Counted from the first letter of the stretch, positions 1 through 8,863 are shown. The stretch: 64,000 nt of DNA from Coxiellaceae bacterium (GCA_029212925.1 JARGOB010000003.1:62001-126000), one strand, 5' to 3'. Numbers and translations are program-made. Notes: generated by a model not told the origin, from the sequence alone.

Positions 1-1
1 T

Positions 2-643
2 GAGATTGAAGAAGTGCGTGGTGTGAGTACCAGCAGTCATATCATGAAGGTATTGCAAGAGCGGGAATGGGTAAAGATTGTCGCTTACAAAGATGTGCCG
101 GGTAAGCCTGCGTTGTTTGGTACTACTAAAGATTTTTTAGATTATTTTAATTTAAAGCATTTAAAAGACATGCCGGACTTAAAAGAAATTATTGATCTGG
201 ATCAAAAAGAAAAAGATTTAAATGAGCAGTTGGTATTGAATATGTCGTTGCAAGAGCAAGCAAATCCGGATGCTGAACAGGCGGTGATTTCGACTGAAGA
301 GATGGCGGATGATACTGAAGAGCTTGTCATCCCGGCCCCCGAGCCGGGATCCAGTGAAGAAGCTGTAGAGGCTGGATCCCGCATCGAGTGCGGGATGACA
401 GAGGAAGAGACTGCGGATGATGCCACTGTTGAAGAGATTGCAGCTGAAGAATTGAGCGAGTCTATTGAAGATGCAGATGTAAAAAATGTCATCCCGGCTG
501 AAGAGCTTGTCATCCCGGCCCCCGAGCCGGGATCCAGTGAAGAAGCTGTAGAGGCTGGATCCCGCATCGAGTGCGGGATGACAGGCGAAGAGGCAGATGA
601 AAATGATGAAGTGTCTGATCCGGAAGAAATAGAAGCTGTTTAG
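2..643 (+). CDS. scpB: Segregation and condensation protein B (ScpB), 5' end outside window
   Basis: ScpB works with ScpA and SMC in chromosome condensation and segregation. The frame is open from base 2, so the N-terminal part lies upstream of the window. The first ~60 visible residues match the second winged helix of ScpB (IRGVS-like start, the motif GKPALFGTT, then FLDYFNL). After about residue 70 the protein runs into a Glu/Asp-rich tail of ~140 residues that is not part of the usual fold. The tail contains two identical 87-bp copies of a palindromic repeat read in frame. The neighbour rluB follows 115 bp downstream, a common scpB-rluB arrangement. The scpB call rests on clear motif similarity; a role for the tail is unknown. 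Confidence 0.9.
   Translation, partial: EIEEVRGVSTSSHIMKVLQEREWVKIVAYKDVPGKPALFGTTKDFLDYFNLKHLKDMPDLKEIIDLDQKEKDLNEQLVLNMSLQEQANPDAEQAVISTEEMADDTEELVIPAPEPGSSEEAVEAGSRIECGMTEEETADDATVEEIAAEELSESIEDADVKNVIPAEELVIPAPEPGSSEEAVEAGSRIECGMTGEEADENDEVSDPEEIEAV
315..401. repeat. REP-like palindromic repeat inside scpB, copy 1
   Basis: This is the first of two identical 87-bp copies lying 183 bp (61 codons) apart. It holds two small hairpins, each pairing an ATCCCG arm with a CGGGAT arm, and its outer ends GTCATCCCG and CGGGATGAC are also complementary. The same core (GTCATCCCGCA...TGCGGGATCC) occurs in intergenic positions at 12.7 and 23.0 kb, so this is a dispersed element. Here it is translated as part of the ScpB tail with no stop codon. 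Confidence 0.9.
498..584. repeat. REP-like palindromic repeat inside scpB, copy 2
   Basis: This is identical over 87 bp to the copy at 315-401 and is in the same reading frame, so it adds a second copy of the same peptide segment. A short extra fragment of the arm (GTCATCCCGGC) sits just upstream at about 488-498, suggesting a partial third unit. Identity between the copies points to recent duplication or gene conversion. Confidence 0.9.
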
Positions 644-758
644 TCGTAGATCTTTCGCTAGCTACAGATATAATTAGAATGCTGAGTTTATAGGACACTA
701 TAATGTTGAGTCGTCATGGATGCTAATAGAAATTACATAAAAAGAAGCGATAAAATAA

Positions 759-1502
759 ATGTCAAAAGAAAGAATTCAAAAAGTATTAGCACGAACTGGT
801 TTGGCGTCACGTCGAAAAATTGAAGAGTGGATCAAAACTGGCCGCGTGGTAGTGAATGGTAAGCCGGCTGAGATTGGTCAGAGCATTGGCCATAAAGATC
901 AAGTTGAAGTGGATGGTGAATTGATTGAATGTGCTTTTGATCATGACCGAACGCGCGTGTTGTTGTATCACAAGCCAGAAGGGCAGATTTGCACACGTGA
1001 TGATCCGGAAGGGCGTGAGACAGTATTTGAGCATTTGCCGCATTTAAAATCGGGCCGATGGATTTCGGTAGGGCGTTTGGACATTAACACCTCGGGGGTG
1101 TTGTTGTTTACTAACGATGGTGATTTGGCTAATCAATTAATGCACCCTTCATCCACTATTGAGCGTGAATATGCGGTGCGTATTTTAGGCGAAGTGACTG
1201 ATGATATGGCGAATCGTTTAACGCAAGGCATTAAGTTAGAAGATGGTAAGGCACGCTTTGAGCATATTGTGTTTCAGGGTGGTGAAGGCGCGAACCGTTG
1301 GTATCATGTGGTAACGATGGAAGGTCGTCAGCGTGTGGTGCGTCGATTATTTGAAGCGGTGGAATTGCGTGTCAGTCGTTTGATCCGCGTGCGTTTTGGG
1401 CCATTGGCTTTGCCGAGCACGTTGCGCACTAAGCGCTGGTTAGAATTAACCGATGAGAATATTGAAGACTTGCGTTTGTTTTTAGCGGCCGATGTTGAGT
1501 AA
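759..1502 (+). CDS. rluB: 23S rRNA pseudouridine synthase RluB
   Basis: RluB converts U2605 (E. coli numbering) of 23S rRNA to pseudouridine during large-subunit maturation. The 247-residue product starts with an S4 RNA-binding domain (residues ~3-50, with the LASRR and VNG motifs). The RsuA/RluB catalytic domain follows, including GRLDINTSGVLL around residues 107-118, whose Asp is the catalytic residue of the family. Length and motif order fit RluB better than RluE or RluF, partly because scpB lies directly upstream. The start at 759 gives a normal S4 N-terminus. The gene ends at 1502, immediately abutting a convergent gene. Confidence 0.93.
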   Translation: MSKERIQKVLARTGLASRRKIEEWIKTGRVVVNGKPAEIGQSIGHKDQVEVDGELIECAFDHDRTRVLLYHKPEGQICTRDDPEGRETVFEHLPHLKSGRWISVGRLDINTSGVLLFTNDGDLANQLMHPSSTIEREYAVRILGEVTDDMANRLTQGIKLEDGKARFEHIVFQGGEGANRWYHVVTMEGRQRVVRRLFEAVELRVSRLIRVRFGPLALPSTLRTKRWLELTDENIEDLRLFLAADVE

Positions 1503-2312
1503 TTAGCGGGCAGTGTAATCCACTGGTGCAATAATCTCAGCGATTTGCTGTTGTTGACTGGCGAGTATCTGGTTTTGTTCTTCAGTAAATGTTTCGAATA
1601 CTTTTTTCAGTGGTTTGATGTGCTTGTCGATATCGCTTGCGGTATGTGGTTTTTGCAGGCGTGATAACACGCTATGCACGGCCAGCGTGGCTTTAAGTTT
1701 ATAGTACACCGCAAAATTCATTTCTTTCGGCAGTTTGGGTTGGTCGACTTTAAGTTCGGTATAGCGATCCAAGATATCGGACAGTGGTTCATCGTCTTTT
1801 AATTCTGTAATTTCAATTTCAGATAAAGGTAAGTCTTGTGATACCAGTTGTTGCTGCACTTGTGTAACCCAATGATCGGCGGCATCGCGCCATTGTTGGG
1901 TAAAGGTGGCTACTTGATCATTGAGTTGTTTGCTTAAGTTGTCGCATTCGGCGGCGCTGGTTTGTTTTAATAAGCGTTCGGGTATGTCGCTGGGATTGTT
2001 TTCAGTGGCCTCTTCAATAAAAAAGTCACTGTCTTTGCGTGTATGCTCAATTCTTACGCGCGCGATTTTCGCGAAGCCACTAATGCACTGATGAATAAAG
2101 GCGTTATAGGGGCCATTCATTGCATCATTGACTTGGGTTTCACTGGGTACGTAATTTTGTTGGTTTTCATCTGGGTTAACCTTATCCTTCATCGGGCGTG
2201 CATGCTCACTAATAAACCGGGCAATGTTTGACCAGTCACTAATCATGACACGCACATAAGTGGGTATAAAGTAACTGGTACTAAGGCTGTCGCTTTTTCG
2301 AGATTTAAACAT
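1503..2312 (-). CDS. Conserved-looking protein of unknown function (269 aa)
   Basis: I do not recognise a family. The product is hydrophilic, rich in Gln, Glu and Asp, with no signal peptide or membrane segment, and looks mostly helical (several amphipathic stretches, for example residues ~120-165 and 225-260). Its stop codon abuts the stop of rluB without a gap, and it is divergent from miaE with only ~50 bp between the two starts, so the two may share a promoter region. The duplicated miaE segment at 4.9 kb copies the miaE upstream sequence but not this gene. A cytoplasmic role is likely, but nothing in the sequence defines it. Confidence 0.6.
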   Translation of the reverse strand: MFKSRKSDSLSTSYFIPTYVRVMISDWSNIARFISEHARPMKDKVNPDENQQNYVPSETQVNDAMNGPYNAFIHQCISGFAKIARVRIEHTRKDSDFFIEEATENNPSDIPERLLKQTSAAECDNLSKQLNDQVATFTQQWRDAADHWVTQVQQQLVSQDLPLSEIEITELKDDEPLSDILDRYTELKVDQPKLPKEMNFAVYYKLKATLAVHSVLSRLQKPHTASDIDKHIKPLKKVFETFTEEQNQILASQQQQIAEIIAPVDYTAR

Positions 2313-2363
2313 GGTATTACGTTCCGTTTGGATTATGCCTCAGTATAATATAGAATCCGCCAC

Positions 2364-2975
2364 ATGAATAGTTGGCAAAATTTTCTCCTTGAACCAACAC
2401 CTATTGCTTGGTGTGAAATGGCAGCAGACAATATTGAGCTGTTATTAATCGACCATGCACATTGTGAAAAGAAAGCAGCCTCGACCGCCATGAATCTTAT
2501 TTATCGCTATCCGCAATATCCAGACTTATTGCATCGGATGTCGTGTTTTGCGCGCGAAGAAATGCGTCACTTTGAACAGGTGCTGAAACTGATTCGCAAG
2601 CGTGGATATACTTATACGCATTTAGCACCTTCGCGCTATGCGGGGGAGTTATATAAACAAGTAGCAACGGTTGAGCCTTTTCGTTTAGTCGATACGTTGT
2701 TGTTAGCGGCGTTTATTGAGGCGCGTTCGTGTGAGCGTTTTAGTGCTTTGTTACCATATCTCGATGATGAGTTAGCGAAATTTTACAGTGGTTTATTAGC
2801 CGCTGAGGCGCGTCACTTTACGACCTATTTAAAATTGGCTCAGCACTTTGCGCCTGATGATTACGATACGGATGCGCGTATTACGTTGTTAGCTAAGATT
2901 GAAAACCAATTGATTCAATCACCTGATGAGCAGTTTCGGTTTCATTCCGGTTGCCCTGTATTGGCGCTTTCATAA
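2364..2975 (+). CDS. miaE: tRNA 2-methylthio-N6-isopentenyladenosine-37 hydroxylase (MiaE)
   Basis: MiaE is a di-iron oxygenase that hydroxylates the isopentenyl group of ms2i6A37 in tRNAs reading U-starting codons. The 203-residue product has the ferritin-like ligand pattern: a Glu in HAHCEKKA, EExxH in REEMRHFEQ, a Glu in FIEARSCER, and ExxH in AAEARHFT. Length matches the family. The copy appears intact. A second copy 2.5 kb downstream (4928-5302) has lost the second pair of ligand helices, so this is the functional one. The duplication includes ~50 bp upstream and ~30-50 bp downstream of the gene. Confidence 0.93.
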   Translation: MNSWQNFLLEPTPIAWCEMAADNIELLLIDHAHCEKKAASTAMNLIYRYPQYPDLLHRMSCFAREEMRHFEQVLKLIRKRGYTYTHLAPSRYAGELYKQVATVEPFRLVDTLLLAAFIEARSCERFSALLPYLDDELAKFYSGLLAAEARHFTTYLKLAQHFAPDDYDTDARITLLAKIENQLIQSPDEQFRFHSGCPVLALS

Positions 2976-3035
2976 CAAATCTTAAGTGTTTAAATCCTGG
3001 TATAGCTATATATTGTGTGAATAAGCACGCTCTAG

Positions 3036-3068
3036 CTTAAGCTTAAGTTAATACTAACTTGTTAGTAT
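3036..3068 (+). promoter_or_regulatory. PmrA-box-like promoter of the RCC1-like gene
   Basis: The site reads CTTAAG, 5 nt, GTTAAT (3036-3052), then 10 nt and a -10-like hexamer TAGTAT (3063-3068), 34 nt before the start codon. The TTAA cores are 11 bp apart, as in the known PmrA box. The same layout recurs upstream of the genes ending at 20297 and 21607. A 9-bp inverted repeat (AATACTAAC/GTTAGTATT, 3050-3069) overlaps the second half-site and the -10 element and could be an additional operator. Confidence 0.6.
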
Positions 3069-3102
3069 TTATGTATTATATTATTACCAATAGGTATTAC
3101 TG

Positions 3103-4449
3103 ATGACGCGCCCAACTGCTTCAAATTTAGTGAAATTTTTTAAAAATAAGGCTGTTAATAAAACTATTGGGGACGTGTGGTTAACAGGTGCGGACCGAAT
3201 TAATGCGGCAATAGTCGCGTTTCAAGCAAGAGAGCGAATTAAAATCGTAAGTGGTAGTTTTAAGCCAGATTTGTCAATCATGGTAGCGCTTGATGGTAGA
3301 GTGTTTGTTTTCGGCGAAAAAGCAAGTGGATTATTAGGCCGGCTTGATGAAGAAATTTCAGCGGATGTGCCTAAACAAATAACGACTTTAGCTGATACTA
3401 AAATCGTTAAAGTGGTTCGACAGTTTCCTGAAATCAAATTTTTTAGTAACGATGGCCGTATTTATATCAGTAAAGAAGAGCAGCGTTATCCTGACCCTAG
3501 TTACTTTACGGCACCTATATGCCCATTACCCAGCGGTTTACATTTTAGCAAAACTAAGCATGATTATTATTTAGCTGATAGTGGACGTCATATCTATTAT
3601 ATAGCTAAAGGTTGGAGAGACGGAAGTTATGGCCATGAGACTTTACTATTAACTCAATTTCCTAAGGGTACACGTATCGTCGATTTTAAACGCATGCCCG
3701 ACCAAAAGTTAGTATATTTTACTGATAAGGGAGAAATATATGAATCATCGTTGCGACCAGAGGCATTTGACTTAAGTGAGCATGTCGCAGTAAAGCCGAA
3801 AAAGATCAATATACCTCATCCTATGTTTTGTCGATCAACACCCATTATAGACGTATCAATATCTCCATCAATAAATAGGCATACATTATACTTAGGCGCC
3901 AATGGCCGTGTATACAGTCAGGGTGATAATTACAATTTTCAATTGGGGCGTGGTGATAATAAAGATAGAAAACAAGCTACTGAGATTAAGGCATTAAGAG
4001 ACCATCGGATCATTAAGGCGGTGGCAGGCTATGAACTGTCTGTGTTTTTATCGGATAAAGGAAAAGTTTTTATATGTGGTAAAACCCTCAGATTTGGTGA
4101 TGAATTCGGTACATATGGTGGTCGTATACTAAAAAAACCAACAGATATTCCAGCATTTTCAAATGAGCATGTATCTCCAAGGTTAGATGTTGTTGATATT
4201 GATATGGCTCAATTCCCACATTTTAATACGTTGGTGCTGACAACAACAGATGGCACAAAATATGAATGTGATTTATCGAGGACTACGACTGATGTTTTTT
4301 ATTCAAAAATCACCAAACCGACTGAAGCAGGTGCTACTGCCGACGCTGTTCAACCGCCTTTTGCCGGTAGGGCCTTACCACCCGGCGCAACAGCAGACGA
4401 TGAGCATGTAGAGGATAATGGTGCAGGAGTCGGTTTAGCTCCAGGCTAG
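3103..4449 (+). CDS. RCC1-repeat-like protein, candidate secreted effector
   Basis: The 448-residue product contains several RCC1/beta-propeller-type units, recognisable by G[RK]V[FY]xxG followed by xxLG or xFG: GRVFVFGEKASGLLG (~67-81), GRVYSQGDNYNFQLG (~269-283) and GKVFICGKTLRFG (~320-332). RCC1 proteins are mainly eukaryotic; bacterial ones in Legionellales act as secreted effectors on host Ran or other GTPases. There is no signal peptide, and the C-terminal ~35 residues are Gly/Ala/Pro-rich and disordered. It has its own PmrA-box-like promoter. It lies between two miaE copies and beside a transposase remnant, which suggests a mobile or rearranged region. The fold is well supported; effector function is inferred. 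Confidence 0.72.
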   Translation: MTRPTASNLVKFFKNKAVNKTIGDVWLTGADRINAAIVAFQARERIKIVSGSFKPDLSIMVALDGRVFVFGEKASGLLGRLDEEISADVPKQITTLADTKIVKVVRQFPEIKFFSNDGRIYISKEEQRYPDPSYFTAPICPLPSGLHFSKTKHDYYLADSGRHIYYIAKGWRDGSYGHETLLLTQFPKGTRIVDFKRMPDQKLVYFTDKGEIYESSLRPEAFDLSEHVAVKPKKINIPHPMFCRSTPIIDVSISPSINRHTLYLGANGRVYSQGDNYNFQLGRGDNKDRKQATEIKALRDHRIIKAVAGYELSVFLSDKGKVFICGKTLRFGDEFGTYGGRILKKPTDIPAFSNEHVSPRLDVVDIDMAQFPHFNTLVLTTTDGTKYECDLSRTTTDVFYSKITKPTEAGATADAVQPPFAGRALPPGATADDEHVEDNGAGVGLAPG

Positions 4450-4461
4450 TCAGCCTTTTCA

Positions 4462-4755
4462 ATGATAATCAGTAAGCTTAAGAAGTCATGCCAAAAGAAC
4501 TCAAGCTCATCAATCGACGACACAGGGTCAGAAGGCGAGGGCCGATCAGGGATGACTTGGGCACGTCGCTTGAAGCGAGTATTTGCAATAGACATCACCA
4601 CTTGCAGCCAATGCAAAGGTAATCTCAAGATCATCGCCTGTATTGAAGAAAAGGCGGTGATTGATAAGATTTTAAAGCATTTAAATCTGTTAGAGATACC
4701 GGTTGATTTGTTGCAACTGCCGGAACCAAGAGCATCGCCACTGGGTTTCGTTTGA
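4462..4755 (+). pseudogene. IS91-family transposase remnant (C-terminal fragment)
   Basis: The ~97 codons match only the C-terminus of IS91-type (Y2, rolling-circle) transposases. The recognisable stretch is TWARRLKRVF, a CxxC pair (CSQCKGN), LKIIACIEE and IDKILKHL, followed by the Pro-rich tail. The catalytic HUH and tyrosine region is absent, so it is inactive. It begins 13 bp after the RCC1-like gene and is followed by a scrap of sequence and then the truncated miaE copy. Its position inside the duplicated segment suggests the element took part in the rearrangement. Confidence 0.7.
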
Positions 4756-4876
4756 ATTGAGAATGCTAATCAAACAGTTATGTACTGCCATTACTGTGGT
4801 GGCGGGGTAGTTGCGGGCTCGTATTACGGTGGTGGAAGTAATTCAACTAATAATCAGTTAATTACTGCACACATCA
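4756..4876. other. Short non-coding scrap between transposase remnant and duplicated miaE
   Basis: This stretch has no convincing gene. One frame starts with a hydrophobic run (MLIKQLCTAITVVAG) and stops. An adjacent frame continues with a Gly/Ser/Asn-rich segment (GSYYGGGSNS). That looks like the frameshifted start of a small secreted or lipoprotein gene, but the evidence is thin. Confidence 0.3.
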
Positions 4877-5332
4877 GGTATTACGTTCCGTTTGGATTAT
4901 GCCTCAGTATAATATAGAATCCGCTGCATGAATAGTTGGCAAAATTTTCCCCTTGAACCAACACCTATTGCTTGGTGTGAAATGGCAGCAGACAATATTG
5001 AGCTGTTATTAATCGACCATGCACATTGTGAAAAGAAAGCAGCCTCGACCGCCATGAATCTTATTTATCGCTATCCGCAATATCCAGACTTATTGCATCG
5101 GTTGTCGTGTTTTGCGCGCGAAGAAATGCGTCACTTTGAACAGGTGCTGAAATTGATTCGCAAGCGCGGATATACTTATACGCATTTAGCACCTTCGCGC
5201 TATGCGGGGGAGTTATTAGCTAAGGTTGAAAACCAATTGATTCAATCACCTGATGAGCAGTTTCGGTTTCATTCCGGTTGCCCAATATTAGCGTTTTCTT
5301 AACAAATTTCATGTGTTTAACCCCGGGTATGG
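4877..5332 (+). repeat. Second copy of the miaE region
   Basis: Bases from about 4877 repeat the sequence from about 2314 onward (the upstream region, the 5' two-thirds of miaE, its 3' end and roughly 30-50 bp beyond the stop). There are a handful of substitutions and one 237-bp internal deletion. The near identity shows a fairly recent segmental duplication. Confidence 0.88.
4928..5302 (+). pseudogene. Truncated miaE paralogue (internal deletion)
   Basis: This copy is almost identical to the intact miaE at its two ends but lacks 79 codons in frame. It jumps from the GEL of YAGEL straight to LAKVENQ near the C-terminus. The deletion removes the second half of the four-helix bundle with two of the iron-ligand sets (FIEARSCER and AAEARHF), so the 124-residue product cannot form the di-iron site. 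The deletion ends share only very short homology (GTT/TTA). The upstream region is preserved, so it may still be transcribed, but MiaE activity is not expected. Confidence 0.85.
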
Positions 5333-5392
5333 TAATGTATTAGATTGATATATATTCTATGTACCTAGTAATAACAAAGTTATGGAGTTTTT

Positions 5393-7402
5393 ATGAGACC
5401 TGGTACCACTGTGTTTGAAGCGAATGATTTATATGCCGATGCGATAGAGGCAATTAAACAAGGTAAATTCCTTGATGGTGCAGGTATGCTTTACGATGCT
5501 TCGCGAAATGGTAGTAGGTTGGCGACCCAGTTGTTTAACCAGTTAGACATTTCTGAATTCGACATGCCTCGAGCAGGGTGTTTGTCGTGTGATGAGACGA
5601 ATAAAGAACAAAAATTTCAACGTGGCTTATGTTATTTTTTCGGGATTGGCGTTGTGCAATCTGATGAGGAGGCTACAAGATATTTTGAAGAGCTATCATC
5701 CGACTTCCCAGCAGCTAAACATATGCTTGCTTTAATGTATAAAAAAGGCCGGGCTAGTGTAGGGCTGCCTAAGCAGGAGCAGGTCGGTAAGGCTATTGAG
5801 TTGTACAATGAAAACAGTGCTTACGGTCCTTCAGCATATAATCTTGCAAGAATGTATGATAACGGCATAGCAGGTCCAGAGATGGATAAGTTTACGCGTT
5901 ATAAGAGAGTCTCTCCTTTGTATAAGGAAGCGGCTGACCAGGGTTTTCCTGCTGCACGATACATTTTGGGGGTGCTGTATGCTAATGGAGTTGCGCATAT
6001 AGATCATGCGGGTACTTCAGGCATTTCTCTTACAGTTGATGAGCAGAATATTGAAGCTGTAAAGTGGTTTAGAGCATCTGCTGATCAAGGATATTATTTG
6101 GCTCAGTATCAGTTGGCTCGAAAGTATGAAATTAATACGGCTGGCCAAGAGATGACTACCGAACATCGAAACAGTGAAATAGACCGGTTGTACCAATCGT
6201 CGGCTGATCAAGGGTATGCACCAGCATTATATCAATTGGCATGCAGGTATAAAAAAGGGTGGACCGGTGCCGAATTAACCAGTGATGAGCGTCTTGCTGT
6301 CGCAGTGGAAAATTTTCAAACTGCAGCTAATCAAGGATATGCTGACGCTGCTTGGAATGCCGCCCTTATTCATGGTGTGAAGCCTGTTGCACTGAAATGG
6401 TTTGTATATAGTGCATTTTTGTATGCTCAGCAAAATAAAGGATCTGATTTGGGCGACGTTGTTAGTAGAATCGATAGCCTAGAAGAAAAAACGCCACAAC
6501 AGCAATATGCGTTGGCATCAGGTCAGTCATTACAAAGTGATAACCCAAGCTTGCGCTTAGATGCATTAGCTAAGCTAGAAAAGTTTAGTGATTATCAGGT
6601 CTTTCTTGAAAAGGATATTGAATGCTTTGGTCAAAATGAGCGCTATATTGATGCTTTGATGGAGCGAATTGCTGCTTGGCCTTTGGAAGAGGAGGGGCTG
6701 GATCAGCGACTCGAGTTAACTACTACTTTACTGCAGCTAACTGAAAGTACGATTGATGGCTTTATTAATGATACAGAATTTGACCCTGAACTTTTAAGTA
6801 AAATAATTCAAGGGGTAAAGGCAAGTCTTCATGCAATATCGCCTGCTGAAATGGTTAGATCAAGTAAAGAGTTGGGGGACCCTTTGTCAGCTATTGTAAT
6901 GCAATTATCTACGCTTGCCTTGGTTCAAGAAAATCAAGAAGAAAAAGTTGCGCTATGTCAGCATATCTTATCAATTTTGGAGGGTGTGCCGACTGGTTCA
7001 GGCTTATATGGTAACCCAGGTATCAAATGCCAAGTGATGCAAATGTTTGTAGCTATTTTTTCTGACTCTCAGCTATCAGCAAAAGATGCGGATTTTGGAT
7101 CAATGGATGTTGATTTATTTAAAGCAGCCATTAGTACGGCACGCAGTGTGATAAATACACCTAAACATTATGCAATGGTGATCGATACGATAAAAGTTTT
7201 CGGGTTTCCGTTAAATAAAGCAATACCGATGTCATCACTACCAGTCTCAGTAGTATCAAGTGAATCAAGTTTTTTTAGCAACGTATCTGTGCAGAGTGAT
7301 AAGGCATCTGCGGGTGATGTTGAAGAAAAACAAGAGCCTGGGGCTGGTGTGCCTGTTTCAACTGAGAGCGGAGAGGCGCTCGGGGTTAGAGCGGGGACTT
7401 AA
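5393..7402 (+). CDS. Sel1-like repeat protein (669 aa), candidate effector
   Basis: Residues ~75-330 contain a run of Sel1-like repeats, seen as recurring A...LA.MY..G and A.WF..SADQGY..AQYQLA patterns (for example around residues 115-140, 180-205, 220-245 and 265-290). Sel1 repeats form alpha-alpha solenoids for protein binding; in Legionella (LpnE, EnhC, LidL) they affect host entry or trafficking. This protein has no signal peptide, unlike LpnE and EnhC. The C-terminal half (~350-640) is helical without a family I recognise, and the tail is Ser/Gly/Glu-rich. The start at 5393 follows the ribosome-binding site TGGAG. It begins with Met-Arg, like the other effector candidates here. Confidence 0.75.
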   Translation: MRPGTTVFEANDLYADAIEAIKQGKFLDGAGMLYDASRNGSRLATQLFNQLDISEFDMPRAGCLSCDETNKEQKFQRGLCYFFGIGVVQSDEEATRYFEELSSDFPAAKHMLALMYKKGRASVGLPKQEQVGKAIELYNENSAYGPSAYNLARMYDNGIAGPEMDKFTRYKRVSPLYKEAADQGFPAARYILGVLYANGVAHIDHAGTSGISLTVDEQNIEAVKWFRASADQGYYLAQYQLARKYEINTAGQEMTTEHRNSEIDRLYQSSADQGYAPALYQLACRYKKGWTGAELTSDERLAVAVENFQTAANQGYADAAWNAALIHGVKPVALKWFVYSAFLYAQQNKGSDLGDVVSRIDSLEEKTPQQQYALASGQSLQSDNPSLRLDALAKLEKFSDYQVFLEKDIECFGQNERYIDALMERIAAWPLEEEGLDQRLELTTTLLQLTESTIDGFINDTEFDPELLSKIIQGVKASLHAISPAEMVRSSKELGDPLSAIVMQLSTLALVQENQEEKVALCQHILSILEGVPTGSGLYGNPGIKCQVMQMFVAIFSDSQLSAKDADFGSMDVDLFKAAISTARSVINTPKHYAMVIDTIKVFGFPLNKAIPMSSLPVSVVSSESSFFSNVSVQSDKASAGDVEEKQEPGAGVPVSTESGEALGVRAGT

Positions 7403-7435
7403 GCGCCTGGCTCTATTTGCAGTAGTTCATCCCCT

Positions 7436-8863
7436 TTAGCGACACGGTATTTGTAATAAATCAGAAAAGGCAATTAAATGTGTAAAATAGTTTGAACGTA
7501 AGACAGTGTCGCTGAGTCCGCCCTGATAGATTAATACAGGGCGAACACTTAAATGTTCGGGGGTTTTTAAGCATTTAATTTTATCCACCATCTCATTTAT
7601 AACTTGAGTACCTATTTTCTTTCGAAACTTAATTTCACATACATATAATGTATATTGTGTATGTATAAGTAAATCAATTTGTGTAGATGGTTGGCGTGTG
7701 GTCTTAGTCTGAAAATAAGGTGCGGCACTGATTATTGTTTCGGGTGCTATATTCAGCATTTGAATAACCGTTTTAAGGTTGTTGAGCACAAAATTTTCAA
7801 ATTGAAGGCCCATGATAGTAGCCCATTGATGTAGCTGATCAAGGTGTGCGTGCTCATATAAATTCTGCTGTATTAAGTCTCGTTTAGGCTCAATATATTT
7901 CAGATAAAATCTTAAATAATTATCACAGAGCCTATACTTGCTCATCGAAGATTTCTTTGAATTGATACTCCATACATATTCACGCCGTATAAACCCAGCA
8001 GAAGCTAGACCATCTAAATGGTCACTAAACACACCGGATGGTTCAATTCCTAATTTTCTGCATATTTCAGTTTGCTCCAACCCACCATTAACTAGCAGCT
8101 TAACGATATCGCGATACTTTTTATCACGTTTACCAAAAATATCTCTAAAGATAGTATCAAATTCATTAAATAATAAGCCATCTGGATGGTAGCAAAAACG
8201 CTTGATATTTTCTTCTGCAGATTGTTTAGGGTTTATCTCTTCCAGATAGCGCGGAACACCTCCAGTTACGCTCAATAACTTGAATTTTTCCATAGCCGAT
8301 ATATTATTAGCTTCACTTCCCCAGAATTGATTCGCATCATAAAGCGGCATCTCTTCTAATTTCAGCTGTAATGAAACACGTCCAACATAGCCTTTATCTT
8401 TTAAGATTTTATTTTCAATCCATGATGAAACTGAGCCACAAAGAAAAAGTATTAACTGTTTGTTTTTTTTAAATTCGGTATCCCATATACCCTTTAAAAT
8501 ACCTGGAAGATCATTATCATAGTGTGCCAACCATGAAATTTCATCAAGCAATATAATATATTCACCTTCAACTGTTAACCCTGCCAAAGTACTTAATGCA
8601 TCAAACCAATTTTCAAAATACATCGCAGGAACATTAAAGGCTTTGCCCATCAATCGTCCAAAATGCTTTAACTGATCCGCATTTGTGGCGCACTCCCGTG
8701 GTGGAAGGCCATATAACTCTAAAAATCGGTGTCCTCTGGAAAAATATTCAATTAGACTGCTTTTGCCAATTCTACGTCGACCATATACAACAGCAAGCCC
8801 GGCGACTTCGCGTCTGCTAAATGCTTCTAATTTTGCTAACTCGCTGGATCGGCCAATAAACAT
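7436..8863 (-). CDS. AAA-type ATPase with C-terminal DUF234-like domain
   Basis: The 475-residue protein starts with a P-loop domain. The Walker A motif GRRRIGKS is at residues 28-35 and the Walker B motif LLDE at ~103-106. A middle winged-helix region follows (~250-310: EICRKLGI and SGVFSDHLDGL). The C-terminal region (~330-475) resembles DUF234, with QIDLLI and VCEIKFRK spaced like a PD-(D/E)xK nuclease core. Such proteins are common in archaea and patchily distributed in bacteria; many are orphan ATPases of uncertain function, sometimes linked to mobile elements. It is transcribed toward the Sel1-like gene. The patchy distribution suggests horizontal acquisition. ATPase identity is secure; the cellular role is unknown. 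Confidence 0.8.
   Translation of the reverse strand: MFIGRSSELAKLEAFSRREVAGLAVVYGRRRIGKSSLIEYFSRGHRFLELYGLPPRECATNADQLKHFGRLMGKAFNVPAMYFENWFDALSTLAGLTVEGEYIILLDEISWLAHYDNDLPGILKGIWDTEFKKNKQLILFLCGSVSSWIENKILKDKGYVGRVSLQLKLEEMPLYDANQFWGSEANNISAMEKFKLLSVTGGVPRYLEEINPKQSAEENIKRFCYHPDGLLFNEFDTIFRDIFGKRDKKYRDIVKLLVNGGLEQTEICRKLGIEPSGVFSDHLDGLASAGFIRREYVWSINSKKSSMSKYRLCDNYLRFYLKYIEPKRDLIQQNLYEHAHLDQLHQWATIMGLQFENFVLNNLKTVIQMLNIAPETIISAAPYFQTKTTRQPSTQIDLLIHTQYTLYVCEIKFRKKIGTQVINEMVDKIKCLKTPEHLSVRPVLIYQGGLSDTVLRSNYFTHLIAFSDLLQIPCR

Noticed and set aside
202-698. Minus-strand open frames across the scpB tail
   Set aside because: They are shadows produced by the palindromic repeats and lack a ribosome-binding site or any known protein similarity.
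4462-5332. IS91 one-ended transposition as the cause of the miaE duplication
   Set aside because: Attractive, but the captured sequence in known cases lies beyond the 5' (terIS) end of the transposase, whereas the miaE copy is at the 3' side and no element ends are recognisable. Left as a suggestion only.
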